Assembly: GCA_023055355.1 (NCBI GenBank)
Contig: JALJCS010000035.1
Coordinates: 2,170,001 to 2,234,000, forward strand
DNA: 64,000 nt
DNA from: Agelaius tricolor
Taxonomy: Eukaryota > Chordata > Aves > Passeriformes > Icteridae
Direction of reading: 5' to 3'
In this document: one piece after another, positions 18,084 to 30,000 of the stretch
Numbering within the stretch: the first letter of the stretch is position 1
How the letters are laid out: each line of letters begins with the position of its first letter
Translations under genes and position numbers: made by a program
The notes under the pieces: generated by a model
The model's database searches: none
What the model was told of the DNA's origin: nothing
Seen by the model: the letters and a program-made list of their open reading frames with translations, nothing else

Positions 18084-21000
18084 GTAGGACCGGGGCCGGG
18101 GCCGGGGCTGCGCCGAGCGGGAGGGGCCGGCCCGGGGACGTCCCGCGGGGGAACCGGCGGTCCCGGGGGCACACGGGGCCATGGCCGTGCTGCTGTTGGA
18201 TCCCCCCTCAGCATCGCTGTTCCCCTCCCCGGGCAGGTGTCCCGGCACACGGAGCCATGGCCGTGCTGCTGTTGGATCCCCCCTCAGCATCGCTGTTCCC
18301 CTGCCCGGGCAGGTGTCCCGGCACACAGGACCATGGCCGTGCTGCTGATGGATCCCCCTTCACCATCGCTGTTCCCCTCCCCGGGCAGGTGTCCCGGCAC
18401 ACGGGGCTGAGGCTGCCGGGTGCTGTAAGAATCCCCTTGCCCCTCCTCGCTCCGGCAGCCGGAGCGTTTGGTGCTTGTGGCTGTATCCATGGAGAGGCAG
18501 AGCTGAGGTGTGTGAGGGACGAGCTGCTCCGGACGCTTGGGTTTTCACAGCGGCTGAACAGCAGCAGGAGTCGGTGGCTGTGGGGATGCAGCCCCTGTCA
18601 GTCCCTCACGAGGGTCGTATGTTGGGCAAGCCCCGCTCCTTCTCATTTCCTTTCACCGAACATGTCGTGGCTTTATGCTGTGGAAGAGATGATTCAGGTC
18701 TAGAATGATGGAATCACAGAATGGGTTGGGTTGGAAGGGACCTTAAAGATCGTCCCATTACACCGACTCTCACATGAGCAGGGACACCTTCCACTAGACC
18801 AGGTTGCTCCAAGTCCCGTCCAACCTGGCTTTGGACACTCCCAGGAGAAGCCACAGGTTTTTTGGGCATCACCACCCTCGCAAAAGGAGAATTTCTTCCT
18901 AATGTCTAATATAAATCTGCCCTTCTTCAGCTTGAAGCCATTCCCCCTTCACTCCATGTCCCTCTCCCCAGTCCCTCCCCAGTACCTGTATGGGGAAGAT
19001 TCTCTAAGTTCTCCCTGGAGCCATCTCGTCCCTCCCTCTGTTGCAGGAGCTCCCCAGCCAGCTGCAGACACCCACCTGTGGCACGGCTCAGGGAGCCCCA
19101 GCAGGGTTAAGGCTGGTTGTGCAGATCCATGGACTTTCTGCCAGGATACTGAAAAGTTCTGTCAGCTTCAGTCATTTTCAGGGCCCTGACAGCTGGGATG
19201 ACAGTTGGATTCCCACCTCGGGACTGCTTGTGCCTGAATGTGTTTACGGCTTTCAGTCCATGCAAACAAGACTCCATGTGAGGGTAAAAAATATGTCCAT
19301 GAAGAGTGCCTTCACAATCTCTGCATGTGAATTCTGAAGCATCTCGTGCACTAAAACAAGAACTTGCCATGACCCCATCAGTCCTCTCCTTGCTGGCCAT
19401 GCCCCGTGGTCATTTGGAACTTACACTGAGGCTGTGGGCATGGCAGTGGTGTTGGGCAGCATTTCCCTTCCTTGACTGGGCTGAAGCCATTCACAGCTCA
19501 TTTCTCAGGTCAGCCTCTGTTTGTCCTCCCCTTCCAAGGGGAATCATCCAGCCTGCTTTGCTTAGATGCAAGGCAGGCAATGCCCATCCCCAGTTTTCCA
19601 TGCACACCTCCCAGGGAATCCAGAGGAGCAGGAAGCAGAGTCCTGAGCAAAACCTGCATCTAGAGCAATGTTCTGTGACCAAAAGATTCTATGCAAAAGG
19701 ACATTTTGCCCACAAATCTGGTGCTGCCTTTTCGTTTCTCTTGTCCAAATAAATTAAAAAATCCATGATGCTTCCATTGATTTCCAGTTTCTTATTATTT
19801 TTCCTGGAAAGACAGGAAAGTAGAAGCAAGAGTTGCCCACGCAGTGCTGCAAGAGTGAGGCCGTGGACTTTGCCGTGCAACTGACACATTGGGATTTCTT
19901 TTGTTGGTTTCAGAATGTGAGAGTCCTATTGTTTGTCAGTTTTGCCACCTACAAAATCATTTCTTGAGATAAGTGAATGTTTGTGGTTTCACAAATTGCT
20001 AAATGTTTACACATCTAGGGATTTGGGAGTTGTTTGAGGAAAAATGTATCATGAGATGTGGAAGATTCTGCTCAGCAGAGGCAGTGGGGAATTGCTTCAA
20101 AATACCATAACTTTGTTTTCCTGTCAGAAACTCTTGTTTCTCTGCTTAAGTTTGAGCAAGTTTCACCATGCTCAGTGTCCACAGCTCCAAAATGTGCCTT
20201 TCTGACCCTTGGCTTGTGTACCACTGACAGCTTTGATGGAGACCACTTGTCCACACAGCCTAGCCCTTTCTCTTGGGCAAAAAAAAAAAAAAAAGAAGGC
20301 AAGAAAAATGGCAAGGGCTGATTGTGTTCACTCTGGTATGTTTTCCTTTTCTCCAGAGATGGTACCTAATAAGGACCATGAGCTGGAGTTAAAAAATACA
20401 TCAAATGAGAGCTAATTAACCAAATCCATGGGATCACAGGTACTTGGCACACATCAGGGTAGATGTGTGGAAGGAAGCTCTGTGTGTGTCTGTCTCTCAT
20501 GGCTCTCTCTGTTCAGGTAGCCTTTCCCTTCTCTACAGGTAGCTTATCCCTTGTGTGCAGCTTGCTCAGGGACTGATCTCACTGAAAGACATCACAAGAG
20601 GAATTCTCTCCTTCTCTGTTCTCTGACCTGAGTCCCTGCCCAGCCACGCTGACATGGGAACTGGTGTCAGGGAGGTGATCACAGTGCATGTCCAGATGGA
20701 GCCATGGACATCAGTCTCCTTTCTGTACCAGCCAGCCCTTCCATGGGCTTTGATGGTCCTGCCTGCAGCTCTCAGTAAGGTTAAATGCTCTGTCCTCAGC
20801 TCAACTTGACCACACATTGCTGTTTGAAGGGGAAGATGTTACTCTCTCCCTCTGTCCTGCCCTCATCTCCCTGTGCCCAGTTTACCCCAGCAACTGCTGG
20901 TGCTCTCTCTGGAGCTGTGAAGGTGGCTTCCAGGAAACAAAGCCCTGTGCCAGAGATGGGTGTTCCTGAGGGATTGTTGCCTTTTCTGCCTCCTGTGCTC

Positions 21001-24000
21001 TTTTGCGAGCAAAAATGTCTTTTCAATTCATTCATCACAGAAGATCAAGGAAAGGACCAAAAATGTGGTGAATGTGGGGCAAGAGAGACATAGAGAGGTA
21101 AAGAGATTGAGACATTTGGCATTGTTTTCTTTCCTGCTCCTGTGGCTGCTGCAAGCCCACAGTGCAGGGTTGGAGGAGAACAGGGATGGCAGGAAAACAT
21201 CATGCTCAAGGCAGTGATGGAAGCAGTGAGAGCTGGAGGAGCTCGTGGTGGGGACAAGGCAGAAATGACATGTCTCTGTGAGCTCTGGAGAGGATACTGC
21301 TGTCAGGGAGCAAAAGGGGAGCATAAACCAAAAACTGATCAAAAGCAGAGAGCAAAGGGAGAAAGGGAGGGTATTGGCTTCATGGAGGGGGGGTTCCAGA
21401 TGGATTCCCTGAGGCTGGGCTGGTTGGGAGCAGTTGAGGAGGCTGCTGTGGTTTTAATCACAGAATCACTGGGTTGGAAAGGACCTTTGGAGATCAGCTA
21501 GTCTGGCTTGCCTGGCTATGTCTGTTAGGTTTTCAACGTGTGCAAGGGTGGACACACTGTTCTGGACAATGTATTCCAGTGTTTAACTACCCTCACAGTT
21601 TTTTCTTGTGTCCTTTAAAGGAATTTCTGTCCCTTTAAAGGGAGTTTCTGTGTTTTAATCTGTGCCCATTGCAGCTCATCCTTTCCTTGGGTATCACTGA
21701 GAACAGTCTATATAATTTTTTTACTTTCCCACACATAGATTTTTATTCACATTGATAACATCCCTCTCAAGCCTTCACGTCTTGATGCTAAACAGTCCCA
21801 GTTCTTTCAGCCTCTCTTTGTATGACAGATGCTCCAGACTCTTAATCATCCTCATGGCCCATTGCTGGACTCTCTCCAGTGTGTCCTTGCCTTCCTTATG
21901 TTGGAAAACCAAGTGCAGTTCCTTACACTGCTGTAGACAGTAGGTTAATGGAGAAATGGTCTCTAAGCAGTATTTCCTGAGTGTGAGAATCCATGGACAC
22001 TAGAGCAATCCTGAAGACTGCTGTCAGTTGCATTTGCTTTTGCTTTGGCTGAGTTTGCTCCATGAGCAAGCATCACCCTTCTGCAAGCTGAAGGGAAGGA
22101 AGATGTTGTTGATGTTGTTGATCCATATCCTATTGAGTAGATACCATCAGCTTCAACCCTCACCTCTCTTTCGGTGATTAATAGCTATGGCAGCTGTGAG
22201 ACCTGAAAATCTGGGCTTTTCTGACCCTTTCCTCCCTCCTGTGTGCTTTATATTTTTGCCTGACCTTTTGACCATTGAGCAGAGCCCTACAGGGCCCCTC
22301 AGTACCAGACTGTCACAGCCCCAGGTTAAGCAATTGTTCTTCCCAGCCTGGAGCGAGAGGGAACCTGTGCAGATGCAGGTGAGGAGGTGGTGTGCACAGA
22401 GCCAGTGGTGTGGGATGCACTGGGGGGTTTCTCAACAGCTCCTGTTCCTTACCCTGAGGCTGGCTGCCTCCTCCCCCCAGCTGCACCAGGGTGCTTGGGA
22501 TGGTGACGGGTGTAGAGAGAGCTCTGCAGCTCCAGATGTAAGAGCAACCTGGCACAAGGCTCAGTTGGTGACAACCTGCATGGTGCAGGGCAGCACAGAT
22601 GTTGAGAAAGTGGGGTAGTGTGTGTTCCAGGAGGTGCTTTGCATGGGACCCTCTGGAGAAACCTCTGTTGCGTCTGCTTCTTCTAGACAAGTGATTTTTG
22701 GAGTGCTGGAGAGATGTATCATTCAGTCACATTTCCAAGTGGTTTCTTTGAAAACCTATTTTTGGCCCTTGGTTTTTTTGTATTTGTAGTTAACTAGAAA
22801 TCACTTATATAAGCAGCAGCAGCAGCAACATATGCAAATTTGCTGGAAATTGTCAGCACTTTTTATAGCTTCAGTCATCCCACAGATGTAAGGCTCTGTA
22901 TGAAGCACAGTGTGTGCTTCCAGAATGGATGGAGGTGGCTCTGGAATCTGACTGAGCGAGCTGCCACTGATCTTATCTGCACTCCACAGCTTGATTTACC
23001 AGAACTGTGAGGCACTTAGGAAGGAAGGAAGGAATGGTGTGCTTCTCCCTGGTGCAGGCTTCACCTGCAGCTGTCAGACAGATGGTTCATTGCTTCCACT
23101 GCTGTGTGATACTCACCTCACCTAAACCAACCTGGGACAGGTGGAGATGTGCAGACAGCTGAGCCTGGAGGTTGCTGCACATCCAGCTGCAGGAAGCATG
23201 GCATGGCATGGCACAGATTGCTTCCTTCGTGGTGAAAAGGAAAGGATGAAAGGAATGCACAGAAATTAAAATACCTTTTATTTATTTTGTAATAACAGAG
23301 AATGTGTAGAGGATTTCTGTGCTAAACTGCTCTCTGCCATCATGGGGGCTGGATGATGTGTGTGATAGGTATTAAAAGGGAGGGTGTGTTGGTACCTGTT
23401 GCAACAGAGCTTTTCCTGATGCACAAAGGAGAATGAAGTTGTGTGTGCACCTGGATGGCTGTGGGCACCTGAGCCCTGAGCTATTTGTACCTGGTGTCCT
23501 TATCTCCTGCACACAGCAATGGTGCTTTGCTGTCTCAGAAGGTTCCTCTACATCCTTGGAGTTTGTTGTCTCACTCTCATTCCTCCACCTCCCCACTCAA
23601 AAATCAGCTTAACATAAAATTCATGAAGAGCCACAGGAACTGAGGGGATGATCTCAGGCACAGATGTGACTGCTGCCACTGCTTTTTCCTGAGGATATTC
23701 TGTGAAGCAAGGAATGCTCCAATCTGTAGTCTTGGGTGCTGGGAAAGGAATCTGGTGTTTAACCTGGTGTGATCAGACTGTGGGTGCTGAACCCAGAGAG
23801 TGGATGGCATCACTGCCAGGCTGGGCTGCTCCTCTCCTGCCTCCTGCCCAGGGGTGCTTGTGGCACCATCCTGAGTGTTCTGGCCATTCTGCTGCCCCTG
23901 GGAGGTGGTGCTGGGGCAGCAACCAGGGCTGAAGTGGGGATGGCATTTCCCCTGGTGTGCAAGGTTGGTTTTCACTCTCTTGGTGCAGGGCTGGCTCCCC

Positions 24001-27000
24001 AATGAAGGCAGAGGGAGAGATTGGTGTGGATGGAACCTGCTGCGGGTGTTTTCTCAGGGAAAAGGTGAAGTTCCCAAAGCTCAGTGCTCACAGATGAGGC
24101 TGAGGCTGGTCTGCTCTGCATGATCCAACAGCAAACTGTTGTTCAAAGTGTTCATGAGAGAAGTGACAATGAGAATCCTGTGGTATTGCCTTGTGGTTTA
24201 GTTTCACACAGGCTTTTTTCTGTCTTTGACTTTCTGTATTTTTGAGAGTTGAAGCTTGTGATCATCTGACCACTGATATTTCTGGCAAATGTGAATGAAA
24301 TCAAATATAAAAGGGTGAGGAAATTATGTTTTACTGCCAGAAAATCACTCTTTAATCAAGTTCTGAGGGAATTTAAAGCCCCAGTAGAATGTGAAGGGGA
24401 TGTGAGGCTGCAGTTCACAATCCCTGTTATCCATCTAGCAATAACTGTCTCGCTCTGTTGGAGTTACAGCTAAAATGTAAAAACTGAATAGTACCAGAAA
24501 TAGCCAAAATTTGTGCATACAAGGGTCTTAAAGACGGTTGTGGTATTTTTTATGAGCTCTTCTGTCCCCTGCAGAAGTTAGGGTGTTGCAGAAGCTGGGC
24601 TCATAGGTGCTGCTTCTGCAGCAGGTGAGAACAATCACACTGTTGGCCTTAGAAAAATTGCACAGGACAGAATTTTTAAAGATGTTTTTCCTTTATCCTT
24701 AGCTAAAAGATGAAAAAGTGCCATGGAAGGCTTAAACTGGAGTATCTCTTATGGCCTGTGGATTACAAAAAGAATCTAAAAACAGTCTCCCTGCAGATGT
24801 CTGCCTTCTAGATGTGCAGGATTAAGTGAGTTGCTGTGCACCTGCAATTTAAGGGTGGATATAGAGGAACCATGAAAAATGTGGAGCATTTAAACACTCA
24901 CTTGAAGATTGCTTTGTTCCCTAAAGAATTTCCAGCTCGTTCTGTGCTCTCAATGGGGCACATGTCCTGTAGGAAACTACAAGAGTGATTTCTGCAGCAG
25001 CAAATATGGGGAACTCAAGTCTCTCTCTGCAGCTTGAGTGCAAATTGCACCTTCAGTGCCTTGAGTGTTTTGCCACAAACAGAGGTGCTGAATGTACCAC
25101 ACAGCACTTTAAACTGAATGTAATTTAAAAAGACGCAGTAGGAATAATGAGAAAATGCCAGATACTTATTTTCTAAAACCAAAGCTTTATTTTCATGTTC
25201 AAAATGGAAAATTTGGCTCTGTAATCAAGACCAGAAAATTCTGGCGGCTTCGATAGGATTTTGTTTTCTCTACTTATTTCACTTTTACTTGTGGGATAAT
25301 AAATGACCAGGTAGAATTAACTAGTCATTTAACTAACCAGATTAAACCTGTGTTTTTATGCTCCATGATTCCTTATCTTCCATGGTTGCTTATGCCCATG
25401 AAGCCCATTATTTTCAGTATTGTGCCCCAATGCCCATTAGCAGAATATGAGTGTGTGAGTGTGTTCTCAGGACTTGTTTTTTTGTTATTTTGTTATTTTA
25501 TTTTTGTTCTTTTGCTGACTGCTGACGCCAAAAGTGCTATCCCAAAGATAGGACATTTCATTGTCTGTTTTGGAGAAGCTCCACAATAACAGCAGCAGGT
25601 AGTATCTCTTTTGAAAATATTTGGGTCTGTTGCAGTTGTTTTCATTGTGGCCATGCTACAACTCAGGGCAGGAGGAGTTTCTCTCTTTGTGTGTGTTCAT
25701 CCTGTTCCCTCCATTGACAGCAAAGGGAGCCAACCACTCTATTAACTTGTGTTTGTGGGGTTTGACATAAGGCACTGATATTTCTGTCTCTGATTTCTTA
25801 CACCCCCAGGGAGCACTGATTCTGGGCAGCCTTCTCAGCATCCAGCACTTCTGGGCTGTGCCTTGCTCCCTGTGCAAGGCAGGTTTGCTGAAGCCTCCCA
25901 AAAGCTGGGGCTGGGGTGCAGTGGCTGCTCCCTGTGTGCTCCTTTCCAGGAGCCTGCACAGCTCTGCCTCTGCAGACAGGGACAGAGGGAGCCTGAGAGC
26001 AGCATAATGGAATTGGTGGTCCCCACACTCTGCTTTGCACCCTGTCTCTAGTTCATGTCACTTCAAAGCATCATTTGCCATATTTCATTACCTGTCACAC
26101 TCCATTTTATTGGTATGAGCCCTTGAGTATGCAGAACAGTGTGAAACCAGGGCCAACAGTTTGCTCAGCCACTGTTTTCCAAGTTTGTGCTTCAACTAGT
26201 GTTTGTCTTGAAAAAGTGAAGTGTGCTTTAGCGTATTTGGGATTTTTTAGGCCACTCCACTGTGTAAAGCAGCAGCTGTTGAGAGGAGCTGCTGTGCAGG
26301 GCTGGTATGAGGCAGGGCTGTTTACAGATTTGCCCTGTACCTGCAGAGCAGGTGAGCAGGCTGAGTCTGTAGCACAGGGTTAGGCATGGCAGAGCCCCCT
26401 GCATACCTGCCCTAGCTGCAGAAGTGCACTTGTGATTGAGAGGGAGAGCAGGCTGTGCATTCTCCCCAGACTCCCTCCCTGCTGTGGGTTCCCAGTACCT
26501 GCTGTGGTGACTGCCCTGGGGAGCAGTCCTTGCACAGGCATATGGAATAGCCCAGAAAGCTTTTTGCTTGTACTAGTAATCCAGTTTTCCACATCACGCT
26601 ATCAAAATAGCTTTTGTACTAGCCTAGTACATCTGTGGTTTGCTTTTTTGCTGGCACATTCCAGAAAGGGGTGCCATGGGTTACTCAGGAGCTGCCACTC
26701 TGCATTTTGTAGAGTATATCTGGCAGCAGAACAGGCCAGCATCTTTTAACATCCCCTTTTGTCAGCATTTGTGAGCAGTCCCCTCAGTGCTCAGCCAGCA
26801 GCATGAGGCACTGTGGAGTTAATTTAGGCTGACTGACAGATGACTTTGGTCACTAATCTTTGAGCTCCTCAACAGGTGCAGATGCAAAGGTTGAAAACCT
26901 TTCTTTGAGACCTGCCTGGCATTTCTCCTACCTTCGTGGCTGGTAAGAGCAGACTGTGCAGGCTGTTCTTGAGCCACAGATATTCCCACTGTGATGCTGG

Positions 27001-30000
27001 CAGCAAAAGCGCCGTGGTCTTCCAGTGTTTGTTTGAGCCCTGGGTTTGTTTACTGCACAGATCTCTCAGGGCTTTCCCAGCTCTGTGGCACTTGGAATGG
27101 CCTCTGCTGCCACAGTCTCCAGGAACAAAATCCTTCCAGCTTTAACTCCTTTGCAGGCTATCACTTCGTGTGCCCATATCCATCAGTTCTTTGCCTCTCT
27201 TGGCATTGTGGAAAAAGCCCTCGGTGACAGGAAATTAGAAGTAATAAGTCTTGGGAAGACCTGGGGTTTTTGTATTGTAAAATGGATCAGACCAGGGTCT
27301 GTAAGGAAGGTGTGTGATGTTCCACAGAGTGCTCTGAGGAGATATTCCATGATTTTCAGCAAAGGAGGGACACAGCAGATGTGAAAGCTGCAGAGGATCG
27401 GTGTTGCCAAAGCAGGGGCGAGCTGCAAGGCTCTAGCTCATCACAGACAGAGAAAGCAGGAGCTCCTCTGGGCTGGAAATGAAGCCTGGAATAATCAGGC
27501 TATCCCACAAGTACTGAATTTTCATCTTTAAAATGCCCTCTCACTCTCAGCAAGTCCAGCAGTGGATAAAAAGGAGAAAGGTATGAGAGTAGGGAGGGAT
27601 GAGAGGCACAAAAATAAGAATCTCAAGCCGTTCATTTGATCTTCCCAAACTTGCCCCTATGTTTTACTTGGAATCACAGTAAAAACTTCCTTTAAATCTG
27701 CTAGCTCAGGGTTAAATGTCATTATTTACTGCACCTGCAGTGTCCTCCCAGGCAGCTCAGCCCTGCCGGTGGCTCCTGTTCACCCCTCACAGCCCTTTCA
27801 CCAGGGACAGGCCAAGCAGCTCTGAGACTGCTTGAGGAAAATGCAGCAGTGGAATGGGGAGCATGGAAGGGGTTAACATGGAGCAGCTCCCTGGGCTGCT
27901 GAAAGACCAGCTTTTGTGGAAGTCTGAGGCAAGGAACAAGGATCTCTGAGCTTGACATTGTTTGGGACGTGAAAAGTGCAACAGGGTTTCAGTTATTACC
28001 TCCATATGTAATACTTTGCATTTATTCCCAGTGTGGTTTGTTTGCTGTGTTGCTGCCTGTTCTTTGAAAAGTTACCAGAGCTCATGTAAACAATCATGTA
28101 TAACCTGAATATATTTACAAGCTATTTCTCACTTTCCTGAATTGTCTGAGGAGTGACTGGCATCATCACTCCTCAGACACATAACCAGACCTTTGTGGCT
28201 CACCTTTGGTTTGAGGGAGACTCCTTTTACTTCTGCTCTTTGCCTTCTGGCTTATTTGTTTTTTTATTTTGTATAGTAGTTTTTTCACTCCTTGTCTGCA
28301 TCTTTTTTCCTGGAAGTCTTCATAGAAAGGAGTTTATGCTTTCACAAGCACACCTGTGATAGTTGGTCTGACAGCAGATATCACCACTCCCAAGAGTACC
28401 ACACAGAGCTCATGGCTACAACATTGCTATTGAATTTATTCTGTCATTCTGCTTAGTTTGACTGTGGTCATCCATAAGCACTTTCAGAACATTCTTTTAA
28501 ATTGGCTGCCTGGATCTGCTTTGTCTTCCTGATCCTTTCTAATTCACTTATTTAGCCCTTTGCTCGTGTTTCCAAATGAAACCCTGCAGTTGCAGTGTGC
28601 TGAAATGCTCCTCCTGGAGCCATTTCCACAAAACCACAAAGCCAGACCTGCAGTGACAATCTGGTGCAGTGCAGGAGCAGTTCCAGTTGCTACAGAAGTG
28701 AAATTTGGTGGTAGAAGAGGCAGAGCTGGCAAGCTTTTGGTAGTGGGGTGGATGGAATAATTGGTACAGAGGAGTTTGGAGGAGAAAAATGGAGATGAGG
28801 AGTGACAGAGTTTGCAAGGGCTGACAGAGAATGAAGAATTAACAGAGTTTGGGTTTGATACAGATATGGCAAGGTGCCATGTAGAATTTGCACAGAAGAG
28901 GAATTGTATTTCCAAGGAGTGAGCAAATGCTTAACTCAGAAAGGAACAGACAGAAACTGGTTTGATAGCCATAGTTTGTTTTGTAGTCCTGAAGAACTGT
29001 GTGCAGAATTCAGTTTAAAAATGCTGCTGAGGGCTGTGTGTGCAGCACACAGCTGAGCACTTCCAGCCCTGCCCATGTAATGAGCTGCCTGAGCAGCAGA
29101 TTAGCTTCTCCTGTGCCAGCTGCTGTATAATAGGACTAATTCATTACCCAAGGCCAAGTAATCACTCTCAATAGCAAGATTTAGAAGAGAGCCTATGCCT
29201 TGTCTCATTGCACTGCAGACTGCTGATGATCAGTGATAACTGAGACCAATGAACACTGGGAATAGCCTCAGTCTGCTACAGAATGAAGAAGAGAACTTCA
29301 GGTATTTCCAAAAAAAAAATCAGGTTGAAATCATCTTTTGGACAATAATTTTGGAATGAACCCGAGTCAGTGTGCACAGTTCCTCTGAGCTGCACTGCCC
29401 CAGGCTTTGGGGGACTCCTCAGCCCAGCTCCCTGCTCTGCTCTTGACCAGCACCATTTACTAAGGCTGAATATGAATCTTCAATGAGGGACAAAGCTTTC
29501 CCTCAGTGCTTGCCAGAAACATAATCATGGGCCAGCAACATAATTCATCTCAGGGGTGGGACTGTGGCAAATTCTGCTGTGCAGCTCGCTGGCAGTGCTG
29601 GGGAGGAGATTCTGCTGGTGCAAATCAGTGTTCCCAGCACGTTGTGGTCCCTTGGCCAGTGCTCTGTGTGCCTGCTCATGGAACAGGGCATCTCCCAGCA
29701 TGTCTCTGATACCCTCCTAGGGAATCTTGTCAGTTTGGAGGTGGGACTGTCCCAGCTCAGAGGTGGGACTCTGCTGGAGGAGGAGAGGAGGTGTGCTGGC
29801 CACATTGGAGCCCCACAGTGGGGACAGGGAACCTGCAGATGGAGACCACCAGCCTTAAGTAGCATGTGAAAGGGGGAAGGAGCTGAGAATGCTGAATGCT
29901 TCAACTCTGGCTGCATGTTTTTACTCAGTTAGGTCAGAGATCTTGATCACAGATGTCCACCCAGTGATGCTCAGGTCTTTATATCACAGTCTTCTAAGCT

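Larger units (their letters stand above)
17490..18180 (+). promoter_or_regulatory. GAS7: CpG island and TATA-less promoter of GAS7
   Basis: Sequence composition switches abruptly to very high GC with frequent CpG, including ccgccccgcgc and gcgcggccgctc words, a CT-rich tract (about 17640-17740) and G/C boxes. No TATA box was seen near the start. The island covers the presumed transcription start, 5'UTR and exon 1 of GAS7 and ends in intron 1. The exact transcription start cannot be fixed from sequence. Confidence 0.8.

Noticed and set aside
16971..18410. 479-codon open frame entering GAS7 exon 1
   Set aside because: It is in frame with the GAS7 ATG, but its upstream part is translated minisatellite and GC-rich 5' flank, and it reads through the exon 1 donor into the 76-bp repeat. 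The family start is at 17901.
28143..28179. microRNA precursor
   Set aside because: The stem is only 14 bp, far shorter than a pre-miRNA.
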